A stretch of 17,637 bases of DNA from positions 1 through 17,637 of the forward strand of contig CAAFPB010000042.1 in NCBI GenBank assembly GCA_900764725.1. The letters run 5' to 3'. Source of the stretch: an uncultured Catenibacterium sp. (lineage in GTDB: Bacteria > Bacillota_I > Bacilli_A > Erysipelotrichales > Coprobacillaceae). Shown in pieces: positions 1-6,574 of the stretch; the stretch's first letter is position 1; each line of letters starts with the position of its first letter. Position numbers and translations under genes: made by a program. The notes beneath the pieces were generated by a model, which saw only the letters and a list, made by a program, of their open reading frames with translations, was not told where the DNA came from and did no database searches.

Positions 1-79
1 TTTAATGTATAATAGATGTGCTATAGGCTTATAAATAAAAAATGTAATTATATTATAACATAAGACGGAGGAAGTATAC

Positions 80-1336
80 ATGGAACTAACAGTTGTAGAA
101 CTATTTGCTGGTGTAGGTGGATTTAGAGTAGGATTAAATGATATTCAATCATTTGATGAAAATGATAAAGCGATTGAAAATAGAAATTGGAAATTTGTTT
201 GGGCAAACCAGTTTGAACCATCTACTAAAGCACAGCCTGCATATAACTGCTACTGTACTAGATTTGGTAAAGAGCATACTTCCAATATTGATATTCAAGA
301 GGAAGTAGCCCACCTAGATGAAGATGCTGATTATATCCCAAATCATAGCCTTCTTGTTGGTGGCTTCCCTTGCCAGGACTACTCAGTAGCAAGATCACTA
401 AGTGGTGAAAAAGGGATTGAAGGTAAGAAAGGTGTTCTTTTCTGGTCAATCGCAAAGATTTTACATGTTAAAAAGCCACCTTTTGTATTATTAGAAAATG
501 TAGATAGATTACTTAAGTCACCTTCTAAACAGCGTGGTAGAGATTTTGGTATTATGCTTAGAACTTTTAATGATGAAGGTTATGATGCAGAATGGCGTGT
601 TATCAATGCGGCTGAATATGGTGCAAGACAGAGAAGAAGAAGAACATTCATTTTCGCATGGAGAAAAGATACTAAGTATGCAAGAACACTTTCTGATATG
701 AAAATTGAGGATATTATTGCGAAAGAAGGATTATTTGCAAGACAGTTCCCAATTAATCTCATTGATACTCCTATTAGAACTTATGATGTGACTTCTTATG
801 AAGATACTGTAGAGATGACAGAAACATTCCATGCAAACTTTGAGAATACTGGTTGTATGGTGAATGGACAGGTTGTGACTTTTAAGACTGAACCTCAGTT
901 TAAAGAACCAATACCTTTAAAAGATACTTTACTTCATAATGTAGATAAGAGATACTACTTAAATGATAAACAGAAAGAAAAGTTTGAATACATGAAAGGT
1001 TCTAAAAGAATCACAAGAACAAATGCTGCAGGTTTCACTTATAACTTCTCTGAAGGAAAGATCGCTTATCCTGAAAATATTGATTTACCAAGTAGAACAA
1101 TGTTAACAAGTGAAGGTACAGTGAACAGAAGTAGTCATGTTGTTGCAGACCTAGATACAGGAGAAATGAGAATCATCACGCCAGTGGAAGCTGAAAGATT
1201 ACAGCATTTCCCTGATAATTGGACTGATACAGGAATGACTGATAGACAGAGATATTTCATGATGGGTAATGCATTAGTTACATTCATTATTAATACATTA
1301 GAACCTAGATTAGAAGAGATTATAAAAGCAGAGTAG
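80..1336 (+). CDS. DNA (cytosine-5-)-methyltransferase, system A
   Basis: Transfers methyl from S-adenosylmethionine to C5 of cytosine within a recognition site, protecting it from the partner nuclease. The class motifs are visible in order: motif I FAGVGGFR (9-16), motif IV GGFPCQDYS (94-102) with catalytic Cys98, motif VI ENV (139-141), motif VIII QRRRR (184-188) and motif X MGNALV (395-400). The variable target-recognition region lies at about 195-365. At 418 aa it is a normal length for a type II enzyme. The start is set by GGAGG about 8 bases upstream of the ATG. The only upstream sequence (1-79) is very AT-rich with a TATAAT at 8-13; I cannot assign a confident promoter. It converges on the nuclease-like gene ending at 1345, the likely partner. 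The family is certain; the sequence recognised cannot be read from here. Confidence 0.96.
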   Translation: MELTVVELFAGVGGFRVGLNDIQSFDENDKAIENRNWKFVWANQFEPSTKAQPAYNCYCTRFGKEHTSNIDIQEEVAHLDEDADYIPNHSLLVGGFPCQDYSVARSLSGEKGIEGKKGVLFWSIAKILHVKKPPFVLLENVDRLLKSPSKQRGRDFGIMLRTFNDEGYDAEWRVINAAEYGARQRRRRTFIFAWRKDTKYARTLSDMKIEDIIAKEGLFARQFPINLIDTPIRTYDVTSYEDTVEMTETFHANFENTGCMVNGQVVTFKTEPQFKEPIPLKDTLLHNVDKRYYLNDKQKEKFEYMKGSKRITRTNAAGFTYNFSEGKIAYPENIDLPSRTMLTSEGTVNRSSHVVADLDTGEMRIITPVEAERLQHFPDNWTDTGMTDRQRYFMMGNALVTFIINTLEPRLEEIIKAE

Positions 1337-1359
1337 CCTGATGGTTACTCTGCTTTTTT
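1324..1359. terminator. Shared bidirectional terminator of system A
   Basis: The hairpin GCAGAGTAGCC (1328-1338), loop 1339-1342, GGTTACTCTGC (1343-1353) is followed by TTTTTT on the + strand. It is flanked by AAAA on the other side, giving a weaker T-run for the minus strand. The stop codon of the methyltransferase (TAG 1334-1336) and that of the converging nuclease gene (1345-1347) both lie inside the stem. Confidence 0.85.
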
Positions 1360-2277
1360 GTATAAATCGAAACCTAAAATATTCCTAATACTTTTTTCTT
1401 CTGTTTTTATTTCTTTCTTGTATCCATTAATTTCTTCCATAATTTCGTTATGCTTTTTGCTTCCACATTCAAAATCCTTAAGTTTCTTATATTTCTTTGT
1501 TACTGAATTAACGGAGTTTATAAGTTTATCCCTGCTCTTCTTCACGCGAGCACTCTTTTCCTTGAATTCATCATCCACAACAAAACAAGATATATTAGAG
1601 TTAATTATATGTTCCATATATGACTTAACTAGAATTTCTCTTGACACTTGACTTTTCTTTATATGCTCAAGTTCTTCTCGAATCAATCCTTTCGTATTCC
1701 ATACATTTTTTTGATCTTCTGAAATGCCAACCACGAGAATAGGGATAGGAAAATTCACCTTTAACATTTTAAGTTCTCTTTTTACTTTTTCAAAATCAAT
1801 AACTCCTGAATCTATTCTGGTAGACAACTGTCTTATTGGTACTACCAAAATAAAAAAATCAGCTTTATTTTTTGTATATGAAAGTAAAAATTTGCATAAA
1901 TCTCTATAATAGCTTGCAGCATTCCCCATCTCAACCTCAACCATAATTTTTAATTGTCCACCAGATATTGCATTTGCACTTTCATTTATATCATATGCTG
2001 GATATTTTTTAAAAAAATCAGCTTTCATTTTATCTTCATCTTCATCCGTAGTGACAGGAGATTGTGATTTCCACCCTATTTCTTCCAAACTTAAATCAAA
2101 ATATGTATTGATTATTTGCTGCACCACATCTAACCTTTTTTGTTTGGAAGATTTACCTTCATAAAGAGGTAATGGACACTCCTTACATACTTTTATAATT
2201 TCATCATATACTGGGTTATATACTGGATTCTGTAATAGTTCATACGCGTAATTATGTGAATAAATTTCAACCTTCAT
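1345..2277 (-). CDS. Probable type II restriction endonuclease, BamHI/BglII-like, system A
   Basis: Likely cuts unmethylated DNA at the site modified by the convergent methyltransferase. Counting from the chosen ATG (310 aa), a PD-(D/E)XK-type core is suggested by KADFFK (Asp87), then a beta strand IMVEVEMGN with Glu114-x-Glu116, then a helix and a second strand FFILVVPI (141-148). The E-x-E ending in place of E-x-K, followed by GN and an aromatic/Arg-rich helix, recalls the BamHI/BglII/BstYI group. Residues 236-298 are Lys/Glu-rich and probably coiled coil, an extra tail. An in-frame TTG exists at 2295, but GGAG at 2286-2289 sits 8 bases before the ATG at 2277, so I start there. The partner assignment rests on position; the nuclease fold is motif inference without alignment. 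Confidence 0.58.
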   Translation of the reverse strand: MKVEIYSHNYAYELLQNPVYNPVYDEIIKVCKECPLPLYEGKSSKQKRLDVVQQIINTYFDLSLEEIGWKSQSPVTTDEDEDKMKADFFKKYPAYDINESANAISGGQLKIMVEVEMGNAASYYRDLCKFLLSYTKNKADFFILVVPIRQLSTRIDSGVIDFEKVKRELKMLKVNFPIPILVVGISEDQKNVWNTKGLIREELEHIKKSQVSREILVKSYMEHIINSNISCFVVDDEFKEKSARVKKSRDKLINSVNSVTKKYKKLKDFECGSKKHNEIMEEINGYKKEIKTEEKSIRNILGFDLYKKAE

Positions 2278-2519
2278 AAAATAATCTCCAATCAATTAGT
2301 ATTATCATTTTCTATTTTTTTCTTCTATCGTCAATATAGCTTATGTTATTTAAATACAAAACTACCTATATCTAACTCTAGATGCAAAGCTCAATATTTG
2401 TCACAATCAAATAATATCACTTTTAGTATAATTCTTTAATAATGAATCCCGATATATCTTTAATAAAACATTTCATTTCTCTACCAACTTCTGAATATTA
2501 TATAGTGAGACAACAATCT
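2278..2519. other. AT-rich intergenic stretch
   Basis: This 242-bp stretch lies between vsr and the system A nuclease and should hold the nuclease promoter. A TTGACG-like element reads on the minus strand near 2330, but no -10 box stands at 16-18 bases from it. No credible small gene and no clear terminator for vsr was found. Confidence 0.4.
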
Positions 2520-2933
2520 TCACTGCGTTATTTCTTCAATAAGTAATTTCATTCTGTGTTCAAAATCTTCTTTAATCTCACATTCCCATACCGCAATGAC
2601 ATTATAGTCCATTTGCTGTAATAAGTTATAGTTCTTTATGTCATTATCTACATTTCTATTTATCTTCTTAACCCAATAATCATTATTGGCTTTAGGTATT
2701 GTCGCAAGTCTACAATTAAAATGATGATGCCAAAAGCAGCCATTAATAAATATCACTGTTTTATACTTAGATATGACTATATCTGGCTTACCAGGTAAAT
2801 CTTTCACGTTCTTGCGATAACGAAAACCATGTTCCCATAGATATTTTCTCACTCTTACTTCAATAGAAGTATCTTTACCTTTAATAGCACTCATGTTTTT
2901 ATGACGTTGTTCTTTTGTAAGATTGTCCGGCAT
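2520..2933 (-). CDS. vsr: Very short patch repair (Vsr) DNA mismatch endonuclease
   Basis: Nicks DNA 5' of the T in T:G mismatches that arise when 5-methylcytosine deaminates, which counteracts mutation caused by C5-methyltransferases. Counting from the chosen start (137 aa), the catalytic residues known from E. coli Vsr fall at the same numbers: Glu25, Asp51 in LPGKPDIV and His69 in GCFWHHHFNC. Zinc ligands would be Cys66, His71, Cys74 and Cys118 (VWEC). The HHHFNC segment has one extra residue against the E. coli form as I recall it. The frame stays open upstream to 3098, but that extension is not Vsr-like and runs into the neighbouring gene. The ATG at 2933 has a GAGAGA Shine-Dalgarno and gives the usual N-terminus with HKNMSAIKGKDT. 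A terminator at 3018-3045 precedes it, so it may use its own promoter in the AT-rich 2934-3017 stretch. Confidence 0.94.
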   Translation of the reverse strand: MPDNLTKEQRHKNMSAIKGKDTSIEVRVRKYLWEHGFRYRKNVKDLPGKPDIVISKYKTVIFINGCFWHHHFNCRLATIPKANNDYWVKKINRNVDNDIKNYNLLQQMDYNVIAVWECEIKEDFEHRMKLLIEEITQ

Positions 2934-3017
2934 AGTATCATCTCTCTCAAAAATAATTATATATAATATTCTACTACTAGAATGTACTTTCACAACCATA
3001 ATTAAACTTATCAACAA

Positions 3018-3045
3018 ATAAAAACAGCCACCCCTCAGTGACTGT
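3018..3045 (-). terminator. Rho-independent terminator after the system B nuclease
   Basis: On the minus strand the stem ACAGTCAC, a 6-base loop and GTGGCTGT (+ strand 3024-3031 and 3038-3045, one G-U pair) is followed by TTTTTATTT. It lies just past the stop codon at 3052 and before vsr. Confidence 0.8.
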
Positions 3046-3051
3046 TCACAT

Positions 3052-4272
3052 CTACTCCTCAACTTGTTCCACATCATCCAAATGATACATCTTCTCATAT
3101 GTTCCTAAAACACAGAAATCAATCCTATATTTCTTCTCTTCTAGCTTAGTAAACATAACACTATCTACACCAAATATTCTCAACATATCATAAGTAACTA
3201 ATGTTTTCTCTGGTAACTCAAATACATCTCTTAAAAGCCATTTACCCAATGCTTTATTAGGATTACTCATAATTGACTTACCTACTTTAGCACGTGCATC
3301 TTCTCTTTCTTTCTCTTCAGGAGTAAGAAGTTCATACTTCTCAGGACTCACTTTAGTAAATGCTCTTTGACATACTTTAGCACTCATCTCTGTTCCATCA
3401 GGAAGCAATAACGTAAATGGTTCATCTCTATTTGGAAAGAAATCAACACTTCTATTTCTATCTTCTGTTAGATAAGGAATATATATTTCATTAGGATCAC
3501 GTACACGTCCTGATGCATTCCATTGATTCAATCCACTCTTTTCAGGAACATACTTAGTACCATCACGGTTCACTGCATATAAACGAAGACATAGTCTTGG
3601 TTTATTCACACTTACTGATATACCACTATTAACATGATCCTTCATATTCTTAAGAACAGTAAAAGGATCTTCTAAGATATTGACTCCAAATGAATCCATA
3701 AATTCCATATCATCAAATATCATAAATAGAGTATTCTTAGACATACTGAAATGATACACATGCTTACCATCAGAAAAATATGTATTATTCGCATTTCCTC
3801 TCTTCTCATCTAATACGATATTATCTATATCAATGTAGTCAAAAGAACATTCATATATCTGCATTTCGTTTTCTTTTCTCTTCACAATGTGATAACACAT
3901 ATCAGTTAAGCCATGCATCTTCTTAGTAATACGTATTCTCTCATTTCTATATTTAGCTATTTCTTTCACTAAATCCATACCTGTTAGATGTTCATATGCA
4001 GGTCTTAGTCTTCCAAATTCTGCAACTTTTTGATCATCTCTTCCAGTCCATGTCTTCAAACCAATACCTATTCTATCCTTTGAAGCATCCGCAGAACAAT
4101 CTTCTCTACCAAGATTATCTGCTTCAAAGTACTTACAAAATACATTCTCATGTGCACGATAATAAAGCATTGGTGTACTAGAATCCGCAAACAAGTTAGA
4201 TAAACTTCCTATAATAGAAAGCATTTCTTTATAATCTTCCCGTTGCTGTTTTGGCTGTTTTTCATAGAACAT
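3052..4272 (-). CDS. Probable type II restriction endonuclease with NgoFVII/BfiI-like C-terminal domain, system B
   Basis: Likely cleaves the site protected by the methyltransferase 21 bases upstream in the same operon. The C-terminal half (about 245-400) contains GLNQWNASGRVRDPNEIYIPY spread over 247-267, FFPNRDEPF (278-286), LLLPDG, SNPNKALGKWLLR (336-348) and KYRIDF. This pattern resembles the B3-like DNA-binding domain of NgoFVII/BfiI-type enzymes. The N-terminal half has no HKD phospholipase-D motif as in BfiI. Instead it shows YYRAHENVF with Glu42, SADASKD (Asp62/Asp66) and GIGLKTW (Lys73), which could be a PD-(D/E)XK-like site. The ATG is preceded by AGGTGA at a short spacing. The C-terminal resemblance is from memory of the family and the nuclease site is inference. 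It could instead be a DNA-binding accessory protein of the system. Confidence 0.6.
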   Translation of the reverse strand: MFYEKQPKQQREDYKEMLSIIGSLSNLFADSSTPMLYYRAHENVFCKYFEADNLGREDCSADASKDRIGIGLKTWTGRDDQKVAEFGRLRPAYEHLTGMDLVKEIAKYRNERIRITKKMHGLTDMCYHIVKRKENEMQIYECSFDYIDIDNIVLDEKRGNANNTYFSDGKHVYHFSMSKNTLFMIFDDMEFMDSFGVNILEDPFTVLKNMKDHVNSGISVSVNKPRLCLRLYAVNRDGTKYVPEKSGLNQWNASGRVRDPNEIYIPYLTEDRNRSVDFFPNRDEPFTLLLPDGTEMSAKVCQRAFTKVSPEKYELLTPEEKEREDARAKVGKSIMSNPNKALGKWLLRDVFELPEKTLVTYDMLRIFGVDSVMFTKLEEKKYRIDFCVLGTYEKMYHLDDVEQVEE

Positions 4273-4293
4273 AGAATCACCTGTTTCTTAATA

Positions 4294-5262
4294 TTATTTT
4301 ATTGCATCCACAATACTATCAGCTATTCTATGAATAACTGATACACATACAGAATTCCCTGCTTGTTTATATAATCTAGATTCCGCCATATCTGTTGGCA
4401 ACTTAAAGTTTTTAGGAAAACCCTGTGCATTAAAACATTCATGTGGTGTCATTTTACGTATTCCATTGTCAGTCATAATAAGACATACATTATGTCCACC
4501 CATTCCTTGATTAGCTGTTAATGTAGGTACTACTCTTGATTTATTCTTACGTACATACTGTCTTCTCCACTGATAAACAGCACGATCATCATCCATTGCT
4601 TCTACTAATTTTTCATAGATATCACCCTTATACTTACCAGGAGTATAATAGTATTTCTCATCCAACTTAGTATGGAAATCAATGATACTTTCTAATTGAT
4701 TTGTAAGTTCTACTTTATCTGGAAAACTGAATTTCTTACATTCTTCTTCACTTAAGAAACCTACAATATATATTCTTTCTCTATTCTGAGGAACATTTCC
4801 ATATTCCATCGCATTTAAAACTTTGTATTTTACATGATAACCTAACTCTTCTAAAGTATTTAATATTACTCTAAAAGTATTCCCATTATCATGTGTCACA
4901 AGGTTTTTCACATTTTCTAAGAATACAATCTTAGGTTTCTTTGCTTCGATGATTCTTGCTACTTCAAAGAATAATGTACCTCTTCCTTTTTCATCATCAA
5001 AACCTTGTCTATAACCAGCTACACTAAATGATTGACATGGAAAACCTGCAAGACATACGTCAAAATCTGGAATCTGGTCTGGCTGTACTTCTCTTATATC
5101 TCTACAATCTACAGTTATATCTGAATTCAGATTATATGTTCTTGCTGGATAAGGATCTATTTCATTCGCATATACAGTTTCAAAACAATCTGTTGATTCA
5201 AACCCTAAATCTATTCCTCCTACACCCGCAAAAAATGATGCACACTTCAATTTATTATTCAT
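4294..5262 (-). CDS. DNA (cytosine-5-)-methyltransferase, system B
   Basis: A compact 322-aa C5-methyltransferase of the HhaI/HaeIII size class. All signature motifs are present: FFAGVGGIDLGF (10-21), Glu34 binding the SAM ribose in ANEIDP, AGFPCQSFS (72-80) with catalytic Cys76, FLENV (114-118), QNRER (159-163) and YKQAGNSV (298-305). The recognition region (about 185-265) has QWRRQYVRKNKS and TLTANQGMGGHNV, which I associate from memory with enzymes acting on short GC-rich sites; this is low confidence. AAAGGAG precedes the ATG at a good spacing. It is translated after a small RHH gene 51 bases upstream and before the nuclease gene, so RHH-M-R is a plausible operon. Confidence 0.97.
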   Translation of the reverse strand: MNNKLKCASFFAGVGGIDLGFESTDCFETVYANEIDPYPARTYNLNSDITVDCRDIREVQPDQIPDFDVCLAGFPCQSFSVAGYRQGFDDEKGRGTLFFEVARIIEAKKPKIVFLENVKNLVTHDNGNTFRVILNTLEELGYHVKYKVLNAMEYGNVPQNRERIYIVGFLSEEECKKFSFPDKVELTNQLESIIDFHTKLDEKYYYTPGKYKGDIYEKLVEAMDDDRAVYQWRRQYVRKNKSRVVPTLTANQGMGGHNVCLIMTDNGIRKMTPHECFNAQGFPKNFKLPTDMAESRLYKQAGNSVCVSVIHRIADSIVDAIK

Positions 5263-5313
5263 TCAATTCAAACTCCTTTATTATTCTTTTATGCAATATT
5301 TAATGTGAATATG

Positions 5314-5487
5314 TTAAAAACCTTCAGACACAAGGAATGTATCTAATACTTTTGTGAGAACTGATGTCATATTCTCATCATTCACAACACAATATGTTTT
5401 TAATCTCTTCTTTAAATCCGTATCAATATAAAACTGCACTGGCTTTGTTTCTAAACCTTTTTCTTTTACTTCATTCTCTTTATTCAT
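5314..5487 (-). CDS. Small ribbon-helix-helix (Arc/CopG/ParG-like) DNA-binding protein
   Basis: A 57-aa gene starting at the ATG at 5487, with AGAGGG 8 bases upstream. The N-terminal 14 residues are charged and probably flexible. KPVQFYID (15-22) forms a typical RHH beta strand, followed by helix A DLKKRLKTYCVV (24-35), a turn at NDEN, and helix B MTSVLTKVLDTFLV (40-53). This matches the beta-alpha-alpha plan of dimeric RHH repressors. It is the first gene of the leftward system B operon, 51 bases before the methyltransferase, so it probably controls expression of that system in place of an HTH controller protein. A perfect inverted repeat about 100 bases upstream is a candidate operator. The reading frame and fold are convincing; the regulatory role is inference. 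Confidence 0.8.
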   Translation of the reverse strand: MNKENEVKEKGLETKPVQFYIDTDLKKRLKTYCVVNDENMTSVLTKVLDTFLVSEGF

Positions 5488-5583
5488 CCTATATCCCTCT
5501 GATCACATATCGAAGTATGTCTTACACTCTATACATACTCCACTTTTCATAAAATTTCTTATCGTAATTCAAAAAAATTTATT

Positions 5584-5605
5584 TCATGATTTAATGAAAT
5601 CATGA
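5584..5605. repeat. Perfect 9-4-9 inverted repeat, candidate operator
   Basis: TCATGATTT (5584-5592), spacer AATG and AAATCATGA (5597-5605) form an exact palindrome. It has no T-run and no adjacent gene end, so an operator is more likely than a terminator. It lies just downstream of the predicted -10 box (5608-5613) of the leftward operon, at the expected transcription start, where a bound RHH protein would block initiation. Confidence 0.65.
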
Positions 5606-5607
5606 TT

Positions 5608-5636
5608 AGATTATCATAGGCTGCCTACCAATTCAA
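5608..5636 (-). promoter_or_regulatory. Predicted promoter of the RHH-methyltransferase operon
   Basis: On the minus strand, TTGAAT (5631-5636), a 17-base spacer and TAATCT (5608-5613) fit a housekeeping sigma promoter with a weak -10 box. The leader to the RHH start would be about 115 bases. Confidence 0.4.
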
Positions 5637-5669
5637 GACTTGTAATTTCTATTCATTTCTGTAACTCTA

Positions 5670-5698
5670 TTGTTTCATTAGACTTACAATGATAAGAT
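5670..5698 (+). promoter_or_regulatory. Predicted promoter of the divergent nuclease-like gene
   Basis: TTGTTT (5670-5675), a 17-base spacer and TAAGAT (5693-5698) lie 36 bases before the ATG at 5735. The ribosome binding site AAAGGA follows at 5721-5726. Confidence 0.45.
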
Positions 5699-5734
5699 AA
5701 AACTAACTAATAATACATAGAAAGGAATGATACT

Positions 5735-6511
5735 ATGTCTTACCCAAACTTTTACAAACTAAAATTACTAGAAAAAGATGGTAAACGTATACATACTATA
5801 CCAGAAGGTCGAAAGGTTCCTTTTGAAGCAATAGGTACTATTCATCCTGAAGATGTACAAAAAGTACTAGACTTTTCTCTTGATATGGCCTATGGTGAAG
5901 GACATCATCGAGATCACCGTCAAGGTGGAGAACACAAAAGAACACCTAATGAAATATTCATTAATGATATTCAAGGAAAGCTTGCAGAATATGCTGTTTA
6001 TTATTGTCTTCAAGATTATGGTTTAGAAATGAATGAACCTGATTTAGACGTTTATGGTGAAAACGTATGGGATAGTGTAGATATTGACTGTAATGGTAAA
6101 CATATCTCAATCAAGTCCACAAAAGATTTTGGTCAGCTTCTTCTCTTAGAAAAAGAGAACTGGGATGAATCAGGACGCTATATACCAAATATAAAAAAAT
6201 CTAATAAAATCGCAGAATATGATTATCATATACTTGTAAGAATTAGTCCATCCTGTGAGGATCTATTACGTGCCCGCAAACTCTTTTATGGTACAGAAAT
6301 ACCTGAAGATGTGATTGAAATGCTGAAGAAACAAAAATGGACTTATTCAATGCCTCGCTTTATAACCAGAGATGAGCTTATAACTCTTATCGAAAAGAAT
6401 TTTGTACTTAAAGCAGGTGAATACTTCAATAAAACAAAAATGGATGCAACCAACTATTATGTGAAAGCATATGATATGCATAAACTATTTGAAATTAAAG
6501 ACAAACTATAA
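5735..6511 (+). CDS. Probable PD-(D/E)XK restriction endonuclease, system B-associated
   Basis: A 258-aa protein with no membrane segments. Its middle looks like a restriction-enzyme core. A helix NDIQGKLAEYAVYY (77-90) carries Glu85. PDLDVYG (102-108) and WDSVDID (112-118) supply acidic residues, and GKHISIKSTK (121-130) gives a beta strand with Ser125-x-Lys127 in the position of the (D/E)XK half of the motif. A second strand YHILVRI (164-170) follows. The segment DFGQLLLLEKENW between the strands recalls active-site-adjacent loops in such enzymes. The gene is transcribed away from the methyltransferase operon and shares its regulatory region, which suggests membership of the same system. 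With the 406-aa gene this would make two nucleases for one methyltransferase. I do not recognise a named homologue; nuclease function is motif inference. Confidence 0.58.
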   Translation: MSYPNFYKLKLLEKDGKRIHTIPEGRKVPFEAIGTIHPEDVQKVLDFSLDMAYGEGHHRDHRQGGEHKRTPNEIFINDIQGKLAEYAVYYCLQDYGLEMNEPDLDVYGENVWDSVDIDCNGKHISIKSTKDFGQLLLLEKENWDESGRYIPNIKKSNKIAEYDYHILVRISPSCEDLLRARKLFYGTEIPEDVIEMLKKQKWTYSMPRFITRDELITLIEKNFVLKAGEYFNKTKMDATNYYVKAYDMHKLFEIKDKL

Positions 6512-6533
6512 AAACCACTCAAAATTGCATACA

Positions 6534-6566
6534 AGTTAAAAAAGCAGGTTCCCCCGAACCTGCTTT
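6534..6566 (-). terminator. Rho-independent terminator of the 536-aa hydrolase gene
   Basis: The perfect 11-bp stem AAAGCAGGTTC (6541-6551), loop CCCC, GAACCTGCTTT (6556-6566) is followed on the minus strand by a run of seven T. It ends the leftward hydrolase gene and may also stop the rightward nuclease transcript, whose T-run is shorter. Confidence 0.88.
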
Positions 6567-6574
6567 AGTGCGTA

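Larger units (their letters stand above)
5488..5734. promoter_or_regulatory. Divergent regulatory region of system B
   Basis: These 247 bases separate the leftward RHH-methyltransferase operon from the rightward nuclease-like gene. They hold two opposed promoter predictions and a perfect inverted repeat, listed separately. I see no small gene here. Confidence 0.6.

Noticed and set aside
2934..3098. N-terminal extension of the vsr frame, overlapping the 406-aa gene
   Set aside because: The extra residues are not Vsr-like, cross a terminator and the neighbouring stop codon, and a good Shine-Dalgarno precedes the ATG at 2933.
4294..5262. Orphan Dcm-type housekeeping methyltransferase for system B
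   Set aside because: The tight spacing to a nuclease-like gene and the dedicated RHH gene and promoter region favour a restriction system, though an orphan role cannot be fully excluded.
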